Below, piece by piece: positions 11,016 through 22,484 of a DNA stretch of 60,436 nt. Source of the stretch: Prorocentrum cordatum (taxonomy: Eukaryota; Sar; Dinophyceae; Prorocentrales; Prorocentraceae); the NCBI GenBank assembly GCA_963575745.1, contig CAUYUJ010017961.1, positions 158,501 through 218,936 on the forward strand. Reading direction: 5' to 3'. Below the pieces are notes generated by a model. The model had not been told where the DNA came from and ran no database searches. It saw only the letters and a list, made by a program, of their open reading frames with translations. Both the position numbers and the translations under genes were made by a program. Position 1 is the stretch's first letter; every line of letters starts with the position of its first letter.

Positions 11016-12680
11016 CGGGGGTTCCACTGGGCCGCTGGGGAACGCTGGGGAATGGGGGGATGGGGGGCGGGGACGGGGCGCGCCGCGCGACGCGAAGTAT
11101 AATGGTCAGGGCGGAAAAGGGCACTGGGCGTAAGTTCCACTGGGCCGCTGGGGAAGGCTGAATAGGATGGGGGGCGGGGAGAGGGGCGCGGTGCGACGCG
11201 GAATGCAACGATCGGTGCGGAGGAGGCATTGGGCGGTGGTACCACTGGGCCGCTGGGGAACGCTGGGGCGGGGGGGAGGGTGGCGGGGGAGGGGGGGCGG
11301 CGGGGCGGGGCGCGAAGTGACATGGAATAACACGGTCGGGGTGGAGGGGTGGGGGCATTGGGCGGGGGTTCCACTGGGCCGCTGAACGCTGGGAAGGGGG
11401 GGGCGGGGAATAAGGGGAAAGGCGCGGCGGAACGCTGAGAAAGGATGGGGCAGCGGGGGGGCGGCGGGGAGGGGGAGGGCGCAGTGCGACGCGGAATCGA
11501 TTGGTCGGGGCGGAACGGGCACTGGACAGAGGTTCCACTGGGCCGCTGGGGAACGCTGGGGAGGGGTAAAAGGGGGCGGGAACGCGGCGCGACGCGGAAT
11601 AAAATGGTCGGGGCGGAAGGAGCGCTATGCAAGTTCCACTGGGCCGCTGGGGGACGCTGGGGAGGTGCAGGAGGGGGGTGGTGAGGTGGGGGGCGAGGTG
11701 CGACGCGGAATAAACTTGTCGGGGCGGAGGGGGAACTGGGTGAAGGTTTCACTGGGCCGGTGGAGAACGCTGGGAAGGGGTTGGGGGGCGGGGAGGAGGG
11801 GGTGTGCGGTGCGACGCGGAATAAAATGGTCGGGGCGGAGGGGCATTGGGCGGAGTTTCCATTAGGCCGCTGGGGAACGCTGGGGAGGGGTAGGAGAGAC
11901 GCGGAGAGGTGGGGGTGCGGTGCGACGCGGACTTAAATAGTCGGAGCTCTAAACACCCCGTGCAAGAGAATAAGATAACCGGGGCAGAGGGCCACGGGAC
12001 GGGCGCCCACTGGGGCGTTGGGGACGCGGAGGGGAGGGGGGAGGTGGTGCGCGTCGCGACGCGGAATAGAATGCTCGGGGCGGAGGGGGCACTGGGCGGA
12101 GATCCCACTGGGGCGCTGGGGACGCGGGGCGGCTCGGGGCAGAGGGCCACGGGGCGGGGGTTCCACTGGGGCGCTGGGGACGCTGCGGGGGGGGGGAGGT
12201 GGCGTGCGTCGCGACGCGGAATAAAGCCGTCGGGGCGGAGGGGGCTCGGGCCGACTGGGGCGCTGGGAACGCGGGGGGAGAGGGCGGGGGAGGTGGTGCA
12301 TCGCGACGCGGAATAAAATGGTCGGGGCGGAGGGGGCACTGAGCGGTGCTTGGGGCAGAGGGCCACGGGGCTGGGGTCCAACTGGGGCGCTGGGGACGGG
12401 GGGAGGGGGGGAGGTGACGTGCGCCGCGACGCGGAATACAATTGTCGGGGCGGAGGGGGCACGGGGCGGAGCCCCCACTGGGGCGCTGGGGGCGCGGGAG
12501 GGAGGTGGGGGAGGTGGTGTGCGTCGCGACGCGGAATACAGCGTTCGTGGCGGAGGTGGCAGTGGGCGGGGTTCCCGTTGGGGCGCTGGGGACGCGGAGG
12601 GGCTCGGGGCAGAGAGCCACGGCGCGGGGGTCCCACTCTGGCGCTGGGGACGCGGGGGGGGGTGCGACGCAGAATAAAGT
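11016..12680. repeat. ~105 bp G-rich satellite, about 15 copies, two subfamilies
   Basis: The unit has 'ccactgggccgctggggaacgctgggg', a variable G-run, 'cg.gacgcggaataaaatggtcggggcggaggggcactgggcgg'. Copies to about 11,900 carry 'gggccgctggggaacgctgg'; copies from about 11,990 carry 'ggggcgctggggacgcgg'. The 35 bp phrase 'ggagctcta.acaccccgtgcaagagaataag' occurs at about 11,944 and 12,685, marking an embedded ~740 bp duplication. Confidence 0.9.
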
Positions 12681-13450
12681 GGCCGGAGCTCTAGACACCC
12701 CGTGCAAGAGAATAAGGTGGCCAGGCATAGGAGCTTCGCGTAGTCGCACGGGCGTCGAGATAACCTGATTTATGATGAATATTGCAGCCCCGCGGCAAGT
12801 TCGATCCAATCTAGACGGACGCAGTGGTTGCCTTTAGTGCAGATTCGGAGGGGGAGGCGTCCCAGCCGCTATCGCAGTCGTAGCCCTGCAGTGGCCCTAC
12901 CCAATCACACAAAATACCATCATTAAAACCGACTAAAACACATGAGAGTCCACTTGCGGCCCCACTGAATTCGACTGAATCCCACTAGACCCTCACTACC
13001 AAAATCAAATAAATTACATTACCATAACTCCGACAACGGGTTGCATCTAACAGAAGCTCCCATAATTGGCCACCTATTTCCAAGAAGGTCGAGGCAAGCC
13101 ACCAATGACGCCAAGGTGGCCCAAGATGGCGCTAAAACTCTCGGCACCTGACCAACCCTCACAGAAATGCCAAGCGCGCTGGGTGTGCGCGGCACCTAGC
13201 CAACTCTCGCGCGAATACAAAAACCACTCAATACGCGCAAACATTCAATCGCCGGATACGAGCGCGACGAAACAAACCGTCAACGATCAAAGCAAGTAGG
13301 GTTTCAGCGCTTGGGCGCTGCGCGGCTGAGCGGGGAACCGATCTGCTTCGGGAGAACAGATGCTGTGAAATATCAAAAAAAGGTCAGTCATGGATCTCGC
13401 GGTGAGACAGGCGCCGGGTGCGCGCGGCGCCCAACCAAGTCTCGCAGCAC
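12681..13450. other. No gene recognised
   Basis: Unique, relatively A/T-richer sequence without domains or clear repeats. It separates the satellite from the first LINE. Confidence 0.4.
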
Positions 13451-13451
13451 C

Positions 13452-13500
13452 CATCTTGCTTCCTCCTCCTCCTCCTCCTCCTCCTCCTCCTCCTCCTCCT
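13452..13500. repeat. (CCT)16 microsatellite
   Basis: A perfect triplet run just upstream of the LINE endonuclease. Confidence 0.95.
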
Positions 13501-13669
13501 GCTGGGTCCAAGCTGCCGTTTCAGACGTGCACCGCGCGCGGGCAGCCCGCTCCAAGGTAGGAAACCTTCCCTTTCAGGAGCGAGGATACTGTACCTCTTT
13601 TCCCTCTCTTGCAGGAGGCCCACTGCATGCATGTATCGTGGTGGGAGTCTACTGACAGCTGTGTTGACC

Positions 13670-14500
13670 ATCATGCGCGTGTGCACATATAACCCGCTGT
13701 CCGCATCGCACGAGAGGCACGAAGATATTTCCAGCGAGCTGGGATCGTAGGACATTGTGCTTGTATCTGGAACATGTAAAGTTGCACAGCCCGATCACGG
13801 AGCGCAGCAACATGCGCACGCACGACACTGGGGAGTCCACTTTGGGAAGAGGAAGGGAAAGCTAGTGTCGGATGCGTGCGGGGTCACTATATTGGTACAC
13901 AATCGTATACCTAGTCGAGCATGGCACACAGTGTTCGTACCACCAGTGCAGATTCGTGGGCGTGTGGGCGGCATACGTATTCAGACGAACGAGGTTGAGT
14001 TCGTTGCCTTCTGCATGCACCTCGCCCCGATGAGTGATGCGAAGCACACACTGATTGCTGGTAGGGTCTTTAACTGGATTGACCAGCAGTTGGATGCACT
14101 TGGGGTTAGATGTGCAATTATCATAGGAGGGGACGTGAATAGCGGGCTAGGATTACACAGAGACGATGATGGTACCATGCAGCGTACAAGAAGTGTGACC
14201 TTAGGAGGAAAGAACCTACGCTGTAAGAACGAGAAATGACGTGCATATAGAGAGTTCTGTTACAAGAACGGACTGGCAGTGGTCACGACTTTCTACGAGC
14301 ACGGGCCCACGTTCTACGGCCCCCAGGGGCAAGAATCACACATTGATCACGTGGCTGTCCCTTTGGGGGCCATCCCGCTTGTCTCCCAGTGCAGTTGCCT
14401 GTACAAAGCAGCCAAGAGACTCCAGAAGATCCCTGCTAGAAGGTTCAGAGACCACATCCCGGTAGGTATCCACGTGGAGATGTCAGTTACCAACCACGGG
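13670..14500 (+). pseudogene. LINE endonuclease (EEP/APE-like) domain, broken
   Basis: The frame begins MRVCTYNPLSA, the Asn-bearing strand of EEP nucleases, and continues DIVLVSGTC, where the family has D..xLQET (here the catalytic Glu position reads Gly). GGDVNSG matches the GDFN motif and ESHIDHVAVP with RDHIPV matches the C-terminal SxxDH part. These enzymes nick target DNA for target-primed reverse transcription. In-frame stops are TAG at 13,748 and TGA at 14,237; the reading frame otherwise stays constant. The loss of Glu may be old or a feature of the lineage. Confidence 0.7.
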
Positions 14501-14625
14501 TGCCCAAAAGGTGACACTGACAAGATAGATCGGGGGTGCTTGATGAGGTGCCTGCAGAAAGGTCATAAAAGAGAAGAGCTGTTCACAAAGATTGATGAGC
14601 AGATTAAGCAGGTACCTCAAGATAT

Positions 14626-17108
14626 TTGGGATCAGCTGTATTCGAAGACGTCTCCGGATTTCGTATGGAAAAGTACGTGGAGTGTGTGAACGCGGCGTTG
14701 CACAGCGCGTTCAAGCAGGGCGCGCGCAGCACAGACAGTACATACTGCATGATGCGCACGAAGAGGATGCAGCTGCTGGAGGAGAGGAGGCGGTACAGGG
14801 AAGGACTACACGAGGAAAGCACGGAGGTGAGCAGGATGGAGGTGGAGCAGGACCTTAAAAGGGTGACGGCAGCACTGAAGGAGCTGAGGGAGGCACACGT
14901 AGCAGCAGAGCGGGACGGCATTGTTCGAGAGATCTGGGAGGCTTACAAGGAGAACAGGTTCGCTGACATGCATAGGCTTAGAGTAGAGTATCAGCGAAAC
15001 GGGCGAGGGCCAAAGAAGAGGTTTTACTACAGCCACCGTTGTCACTGGTCAGGAGAGCAGTGGAGAAAGGAGCTAGGTCGTGACCCACATGACGGAGGGC
15101 TAGCGTGTACCCCGCTCGACTGGGAGCGGACTAGGCAGGATTACGCGAACGACTGCGAGCTCGACGATGGTGACCTCCCTGTATTGCCCTCTGATGCTGA
15201 CCTAAAAATTAGAATACAAAAGGATCTCTGGGCCATGACATCTTTCTGCAGAGAGGCAAAAAAACGACGTGCATGTCCTGAATGGGGGCTCCCAGTAGAA
15301 ATCGTGTGGATGCTGATCGAGCCAAATATAAACTTGCCTGGGTCGGCCAAGCAAACAAAGAGACTAGAAGCTAAGCGGATCAGAGAAGCTGAGAAAGATG
15401 AGGATCAGGAGGAGCTCGAGAAGCACAGCACGCACTTCCTCTTAGACAAAGGGCGGAAGCTTCTCCAGAAGTTAAGTTGGAACCCAAGTGAAACACTAGG
15501 AGCACGTCAATGCGCCGCATGCGAACCAGCACAAGACATTATTGCTTATCCCCACTGGCAGTTTGGCAGAACGGAATTATCGGGAGTTGGGATGCATCTG
15601 TTTCAAGACCTAGAGTACGGGGCACCGAAGATGCTGCTGAGGATCATGGGGCACTTCAGACAATGCCAGGCTGTGCCACTAGACATGTTACGACCGCACA
15701 GTTCTGCAGCCGAGAAAGCGAACAATAAGATAGGCATTGCGGGGAAGCGCATCATGCACGCACACTGCGCAGCCAGCATGGCACGGCACAGTGGGAGCCA
15801 CCGAAGAGCGCCGCCTACTGTCCGACCTCGCTCTGCTCACGGAGGGTCAGCACAGCGGTCACGAGAGAATGCAGTACTCGTCTTGCTCGCCACGGAGTGG
15901 ATGAGCAACTTCGACTGCACAAACGCAGTCGCCTCGACGAACAGGGATACTACGGGAACGGATCGATCGCACCACGGAGGAGTCTGATCTTCCGTACGCC
16001 TACGGCGCGTTGGAGCACACAGCTCTGTCCCTACAGGCAGCCGAGGAGGAGGAGGAGGAGGGGGACGAGGAGGAGGAGGAGGAGGAGGAGGAGGAGGAGG
16101 AGGAGGAGGAGGACGAGAGAGTGGACTTGAAAAGCAACAAAGGGGCCCCGGTGGGCCTCGCGCTCGCTCCGCGTGACTTTATAATGATAGCTGTAATCCA
16201 ATCGTCACGGGCTGGCCCCAGGGAGGAAGAGAACAGGAAGGACAGCAGGTGAATGATGCCCAGCATCTCATCAACCAGCGGTACTACGGCTTGAGCATTA
16301 GCACCTCCATGGATGATATTACTGAGATTACGATGCTACCAGTCGCAGCAAGAAAAGAAGACGTGGTAGAGCAGGTCAACCTGGTAAGCGGTAGACTCGA
16401 GAAGGCACTAACAGCAGGAAACTGGCGCCTCAACCCTGACAACACAAACCATCTTCTAGCTTTACGAGGTGAGCGAAGCTATCAATGCACGCGAGCACTG
16501 AGGAAGCAGACGAGTGGACTCGGGGGAGAGGCCTTGAGAGAGATGAGGGTGTTGGGGCCTTACGTACCGTCGGACCAGGGACTAGGAAACGAAATAAGGA
16601 GACGCTGCGATGCGGCGAATGCAGCATGGAGGCAGTGTAGCACGTTCTGGTCGTCCAAGACTTCGAAGGTAATTAAGCATAGCATGTTTATGGCTTTTAT
16701 CGTGGGAGCGGCATTGAGCGGGTTATCATGTTTCGTCATTAGTAAGAAGTACACGGATGCGATCGACATTACTCTGTGCAAGCTACTCAGGTACCTGTCG
16801 AGAGGATAGAACTGTTGCAAGGAAGGAAGAGGACGACGACAATGGAGGAGGTGCTCAGGGACCGGAGGATCAACAGGAGCGCAGACGAGCTAAGGGTCAG
16901 AACACTAAAGTGGTACCAGCGCTGGTCGCAATTCCCGAACGACCATGAGGCAGTCCTAGCAGCAGTCTTCGGCACATCCAAGAGTGACCAGAGCATAGGA
17001 GTGAAGCGCATCACAGAGCACAAGAACATTAGGCAGCCCACACCTTCGGCCAAGCAGGATCTCGAGAACATGCGTTACCTAGCTAATCATGACGAAGAGT
17101 TTAAATAA
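14626..17108 (+). pseudogene. LINE reverse transcriptase, broken into frames
   Basis: The first segment (14,626-15,987) holds a charged helical linker rich in Glu, Arg and Lys, then RT block 'NNKIGIAGKRI' and the motif A candidate FDCTNAVAST. After a (GAG)n run the second segment (16,249-16,809) has motif C STSMDDITEI and the typical post-catalytic stretch 'RVLGPYVPSDQGLGNEIRRRCDAANAAW'-type sequence. A third frame to 17,108 carries 'LRVRTLKWYQRWSQFP'. The function would be RNA-templated DNA synthesis. The frame changes between segments mark decay or introns. The upstream boundary overlaps the end of the endonuclease frame near 14,640. Confidence 0.75.
16040..16112. repeat. (GAG)n microsatellite inside the RT
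   Basis: About 24 GAG triplets lie between RT motifs A and C and read as poly-Glu in one frame. The tract probably expanded inside the retrotransposon after insertion. Confidence 0.9.
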
Positions 17109-17197
17109 TGGTATGATAAAAGATCCAGCGACATGAGTTTATGTACAGCTGGATCTGACGAACAAGAGAAGTGGCTTAAGACGGACCCTTCAGTGTT

Positions 17198-17690
17198 ATG
17201 CCTACAGAGCCAGCAGCAGATAACCCAGCAGAACTGGATAAAATATTATGGTGCGCTTTTCGGAGCGTAATTTCGGAGGGAGCAGACGACGTGTGCGGAT
17301 GTAGATTTCGTACAGCAGCGGCCCTGGCTGCACATAGGAGAGTACAGCACAAGATAGAGCCGCTCATCCCTAAGCTTGTGATCACGAACCAATGTCCATG
17401 GTGCAGATCCAACTTCTCCAGTAAGAGAGTAGCAACAGATCACGCAGCACGAGCGGCAGAGGGGACGGGCATGTGTTACATTGCTTTCTCGAAGTTTGAA
17501 CACAAGCTGATGGAAGTAAGCGAGAGCGAGTTGATCTGTAGTGTTTGCCAATATCACGCCAGCAGCTTCGACGATTTCCGGACACACGTCACTGGCCACC
17601 ACCCTGGACCTTACACAGTGCGATTTGGCAGAGATGCGGATTTCTTGAGTGTCGGCGAAGAAGAAGAGGGCAGTGGAGGGGACAGGCGGA
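17198..17690 (+). CDS. LINE-encoded C2H2-type zinc-finger region
   Basis: The sequence has VCGCRFRTAAALAAHRRVQH, then CPWC with a spaced His (RSNFSSKRVATDH), then ICSVCQYHASSFDDFRTH with a terminal His pair: three candidate Cys2His2 or CCHC-like fingers. Finger arrays at the C-terminus of dinoflagellate LINE polyproteins are my recollection, not something the sequence proves. They would bind nucleic acid. The frame continues to 18,226, but the part after about 17,690 looks non-coding there. Confidence 0.65.
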
Positions 17691-17756
17691 GCGGACAGCA
17701 GCGGTGGGGGCCAGCAGCCAGCTGGGTAAGGAGGAGGTGGCAGGGGGCACAAGCAA

Positions 17757-18572
17757 GTGAGAGCAGACAACGTCGCCGCAGCCCCCGAACTCCAGCAAGC
17801 CTTGATCACTGTCCAGAAGCTAACCCTCCGCGTAGCAGCAGAGCAGAGAGACATGGCCAACATTTGCACCGAGTTCTGGATCCTTCCACGCACAGCCTCG
17901 CTCGACCGAGAAGGTTTCGAGGCTGGACAGGAGTACCACCAGGCAGTCAAAGAGGCGGGCAAGGGACACAAGCTGGGGCCCCCCCACGTGCACGTAGCGG
18001 CGGGGGTGATCGGGGCGATGCACGACGCGGTCGGGGACGAGGGGGCCGAGGGAGAAGCCTAGAAGGTCCTCGCGTCGTGGATGGAGGCAGCAGGTCCAGA
18101 GGAGTACGGGAAAGCATACGTGGACGAGTTTTTCAGGATGTTCCGACTGCGGGAGTGCTACAGCCCAGACGGAGCGCCACAGCAGGAGGGAGCGCAAGGC
18201 AAAACTTCAGTACTCGCTCAACATGATCCCCGACCTCAGGACGGTGATCCACCTGGCCACGGGACCCCCAGCTCAAGTTCCCACGGTAGACATGAGAGCC
18301 TTCCGGAGCGCCTTCACCCTGGGGCTGATCAAAGCGGGGGGATCCAAGCCGACGGGAGCGGGACCCAGGACGGAGCTGGAGAGGGCAGTGGAACGACAAT
18401 TGAGGAATTTCCAGAGAGTGTGATGCAGCACGCGCGTGTTGGCCCGTGACCCTCGTAAGCTCGCCAATATCTACATGATGCGGGACAATGGGGTGCAGAG
18501 AGTCGGGCAGCTAGTCAGAGCACTAGAATTCGTTAGGCGTCAGATGTCCCAACAGTTGCAGTATACATATTA
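17757..18572 (+). pseudogene. LINE-associated ORF of unknown function
   Basis: The frame starting near 17,757 (…ELQQALITVQKLTLRVAAEQRDMANI…) reads through LGPPHVHVAAGVIGAMHDA, meets a TAG at 18,060 and continues KVLASWMEAAGPEEYGKAYVDEFFRMF. Another frame then reads IPDLRTVIHLATG…PRTELERAVERQLRNF. The helical character suggests a nucleic-acid- or coat-like LINE ORF. I do not recognise a named domain. Confidence 0.45.
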
Positions 18573-19190
18573 AATGGACAATACGTTTTTGATGACGCAC
18601 CCGCACCACACGATTGGTATGAGAAGAGAATTCCTGATGTGTTTGCTGAGAGTAGCCGTCTTGATCGAGCTGCAGAGGGACTTGCACTGCACAGATCGCC
18701 AGCACATCATTATCGTTTGTTCGCCATGGCGTCTAAATCGGCACACTCCACGGGGACAGCTGCCTCTGCGGGGACGGCGCCGACAATCGCTACAGGAGCA
18801 AATGCAGTGCCAGTCCCACAGCCTACAAGCGTGCGCCCGCCAGGACCGATTCGCTCGAAGGCAGCACCGACCCGCAGGAACCAGACAGACCAGGTCAGAG
18901 TCCAATCAGCATAGCAGGCCCATGTTACGACAGGCCGCTTGCTGCGTGAGCATTACTCTACGATTCTTGGTCAGTGCAGTCTCCTGAACAGCCAGCTCAG
19001 CCTCCTCCAGCTCCAGAGGGAGAGTATTCTGATCCCAGTCGTGAATGATACGCAGCTCGAGGCTGACCGCATCACCACGCGTCGCAACATCGACAGCCAG
19101 ATTCACTACTTGAGATATGAGATCGACCGTCTGCATGAATGCATACGAGTGCTGGATGAAGCAGACCTGGGAGTGCAGCGTTAAGATTGG
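18573..19190 (+). other. Possible short coding remnant (coiled-coil-like)
   Basis: 18,939-19,184 reads LLNSQLSLLQLQRESILIP...RRNIDSQIHYLRYEIDRLHECIRVLDEA, a heptad-like helical stretch. No start, homology or partner is evident. Confidence 0.3.
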
Positions 19191-19865
19191 GATATTTCGA
19201 GGCCGAGCGGGAGCAGTGAGCGTGAGGAGGGGCAGTAGCTAGCGCTGCTCGTGTCGTCCCTCCCCCTCCTCGAGAGAGCTTGCTGCTGCTGCCGGTGCCT
19301 CCCCCCTCCGAATGGGCTGGGCCCCCGCCCCGACGTGCACGGGCTGTACGGCCTGCAGCACACGGTGTTCGTGAGGCAGGATCGCCCACGGACCCGTGCG
19401 GGGGTGGCTGGGCAGGGACGGCTCCTCCTCCTCCTCCTCCTCCTCCTCCTCCTCCTCCTTCTCCTTCTCGATCCGAGCGAATTCGTTAGACTCCTAGGCC
19501 TCGACGAGGCCAGAGAGAGATTCAGCAGTGTAAGGTGCGAGGCTCGCCCCCGGAGGGGGTACCCTCGCACCTCCCGACTCTGGAGGTGCATTACCGCGAC
19601 GGGACGCCTCTGCCAGAGCGGCAGCGCTTGCAGCGAGAGGCTGCGGCGTTCGCCGTAGGCGGCAGGGGAGGGACAGGCACAGGTCCCATCCTTGTTTGCT
19701 TCCATTTCTTTCCTAGGGGCCCGATGCGATGCAAGCGATTCTGACATGGCCCCCAACGGCTCCACCAACACCACCACCACCTGCTGGGTTCACGCCGCCC
19801 GCGGACATGGCGGTCCAAGCGTCTCTGCCTGGCCATCCCTGTGCTCTGCTGCAGTCCTGGGCAGG

Positions 19866-20070
19866 CCTCCTCCTCCTCCTCCTCCTCCTCATTTCCCTTC
19901 TCCTCCTCCTCCTCCTCCTCCTCCTCCTCCTCCTCCTCCTCCTCTCTGCTGCTCCTCCTCCTCCTCCTCCTCCTCCTCCTCCTCCTCCTCCTCCTCCTCC
20001 TCCGCCTCCTCCTCCTCCTCTTTGAGAGGAGGAGGAGGAGGAGGAGGAGGAGGAGGAGGAGGAGGAGGAG
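19866..20070. repeat. (CTC)n facing (GAG)n fold-back
   Basis: A long CTC run (19,866-20,022) turns at 'ctttgag' into a GAG run (20,023-20,070). The last ~45 bp of each form a near-perfect inverted repeat. 19,191-19,865 shows no convincing gene; a smaller (CTC)n lies at 19,420-19,460. Confidence 0.85.
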
Positions 20071-20515
20071 GTTCCCCCCTGTGGCGCGCCCTCGGCCGCT
20101 TCGCGGGCTGCAGGTCTCCGGGCCCGCCGCGCACCGGGGTGGCCACGTGCCGCATCACGTCGACGTCCCCGTCAGACCTCGGGGCCCCGGCCGGCGGGCG
20201 GAGGAGGGCGCTGGCCTCTCGGCGCCCCCCGGGGAGGCCGTCGCGCGGGCGTCGAGGGCGACAGCCCTACAAATACGCGCGAGGCCCGCGCCGTCGCGAG
20301 GACGTCGGGCGCGAGGCCCGCGCCTTCCAAGGAGCAGGGGTGCTTCGAGGAAGCCTCCCCCCCTCGGGCCTGACCTGGGAGGGACGGGGGATGGAGGGTG
20401 CATGGAGGGAAGGAGGGAGGAGATGGCGAGAGGAGGAGGAGGAGGAGGAGGCGCAGAGGCCGTCAGCAGTGGCTTGTGATTTCGGCACAGGGATTTAACT
20501 TGGAAGAAGCCCTAG

Positions 20516-20557
20516 GTGAAACGCGACCGAGATTAATTAAACTCGGTCACGTTTCAG
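20516..20557. repeat. Hairpin: tgaaacgcgaccgag / ctcggtcacgtttca
   Basis: 15 bp arms with one mismatch around the 10 bp AT-rich loop attaattaaa. The neighbourhood (20,071-21,480) has no recognised gene. Confidence 0.7.
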
Positions 20558-21499
20558 ACCTGGGGAAACCAAAAGGTACCCATCCCGCTAGCCCCCAGAC
20601 CTCCCCTGGGGTGCCTTCGGACCAGAATTTCGAGGCGAATCCAGCGGTGGCGACGAGGGCCTGCTAGGAGGCCCCCAAAAAGAGGAGAACGGCCGAAGGA
20701 CAGAGGTACGGGTACCTTTCCCTCCTCTGCATACCCTCGGCGCGCGGCTGATGGTCCTTGCGATGACGTCCAAGCCTCTGGGGAGGCACGGTGTGACCAA
20801 ACACTGCGCCGGATGACTGGGAGCCAAGCCTCCGACGGCCGTTCGGGCCGACGCGGGCGCTCCCCGAGCGCTCTCGCCGAGGCGCAGCCGCAGAAGGGGC
20901 CGCCGCGGGGCCAGCGCCCCTCGGAGGACTGCGAGACGACGCGCACGGCCGAGGACCTCCGAAGGCTCTTCGGGGGAAGAAACGGAGCCAGGGCCACGAC
21001 TGGACGCGAAACCTTGGCGCCGTTCCTGGAAGCCGTCTGTCTTGGTCAGCGTCGCTTCGCGGGTCCTCGCGAATCGGCGACGGCCGACGTGGGCAGACCA
21101 AGATCTCGTCTACGAGATCCATGAAAAGTTGTGTAGATTGTAGCCCGTCCTGCAGCATTGGATTGCAAGGTGCTGGCATTCCGACCCAGCTTGCCCCCTT
21201 TGGGGTGAATGTAGGGGGCGTCCCTTCAAATGTTTGATAGCGAAGACAATAATCGTCATTCCGTCGCACACCGATCGGGCTTTAGTTCACATACTGGCAA
21301 TAACTGGGATCAGGAGGCGAGTACTGACAAACCTCCTCCTTCTCCTCCGCTAACCTCATCCAACTCCCATGTGTCCGATTCCTCATCAGGTCCCTAGCCT
21401 CGACCTGGGGCACCCAAATAGGATCATCTCAGGTGCTCCTCCGTCTCCTCTTCGGCCTCGTCGTTCCCCTCATCCTCTTCCTAGGAAATCATCGTCACC

Positions 21500-21591
21500 A
21501 ACAACTCCTCCTCCTCCTCCTCATCCTCCTCCTCCTCCTCCTCCTCCTCCTCCTCCTCCTCCTCCTCCTCCTCCTCCTCCTCCTCCTCATC

Positions 21592-21680
<89 letters not shown>

Positions 21681-21875
21681 GTCGTCGTCATCAGCAGCAG
21701 CAGCATCAGCATCATCAGCATCATCATCAGCATCGTCATCAGCATCATCCCCGGCAGCATGAGCATGATCATCATCAGCATCATCATCAGCATCATAATC
21801 AGCATCGTCATCAGCATCATCAGCATCATCAGCATCGTCATCATCATCATCAGCAGCATCATCATCATTTGGCGG
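21500..21875. repeat. (CTC)n followed by (ATC/CAT)n
   Basis: A CTC run at 21,508-21,590 changes abruptly to ATC at 21,593 and then to mixed CAT/CAG triplets. Confidence 0.95.
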
Positions 21876-21922
21876 GATGCAAATGGGGGGATAAGTCCAG
21901 ATGGGGAGAGAGGCGCAACCGA

Positions 21923-22092
21923 GGTACACATTGTACCTACGCCCCACGGAGAAGGTACAATTTGTACTAACGCCACGCAGACAAGGTACAAATTGTACTC
22001 TTGACAACGTCCGCGACATGTGCGAGGATGTTAACGGGGGGGAGAAGGTACAATTTGTACTTGCAACCCGCAGAGAAGGTACAATTTGTACC
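21923..22092. repeat. Five clustered GGTACAATTTGTAC(C) palindromes
   Basis: Copies lie at 21,923-21,937 (ggtacacattgtacc), 21,954-21,968, 21,985-21,998 (central A), 22,047-22,060 and 22,079-22,092. Most are preceded by 'gagaa' or 'acaa'. The dyad is GTACAA-N-TTGTAC. The repeated 'acgcc.cgcagagaa' spacers suggest an irregular tandem array of about 30 bp units. Confidence 0.85.
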
Positions 22093-22389
22093 CCAACTAA
22101 GCGGTACCCGATACTCATCCCCCCATGTCCTGATCCCCCAATCGCCATCCGGCGGAATCATCAACATCATCCTGCTCATCATCACTATCGGTATCAAGAT
22201 CATCGTGATGACCATCATCCCCGCTTCTGCTGGGGGACAAGGACGTACCGCTTCCGCCGCTCTCGGAGCCTCGAGGGGGCCCGTCCCCGCCAGCATCCCG
22301 AGGAGAGATGATGCCGTGGCGACGAGGGCGTCGAAGGACAACCAGCGGTGCCAGTGCCTTCATCTCAGGCAGGCGTGAAGCGTTGTCGT

Positions 22390-22475
22390 CGTCCTCGGCG
22401 CGCTCGTCATCGTCGTCGTCGTCGTCGGCGTCGTCGTCGTCGGCGTCGTCGTCGGCGTTGTCGTCGTGCTCGTCC
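22390..22475. repeat. (CGT)n / (TCG)n microsatellite
   Basis: Runs of cgtcgtcgt with ggcg interruptions. Confidence 0.85.
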
Positions 22476-22484
22476 TTGGCGGGT

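Larger units (their letters stand above)
13630..18575 (+). mobile_element. Decayed non-LTR retrotransposon (LINE), copy 1
   Basis: The order on the + strand is EEP/APE endonuclease-like, linker, reverse transcriptase, zinc fingers, then a further ORF. Coding is continuous by similarity but broken by in-frame stops and frame changes, so this is a dead copy. Its true ends are not visible; no poly-A tail or target duplication was found. Confidence 0.75.

Noticed and set aside
10687-12809. Long Pro/Ser/Arg-rich minus-strand ORFs across the G-rich satellite
   Set aside because: They follow the ~105 bp repeat and have no domain character.
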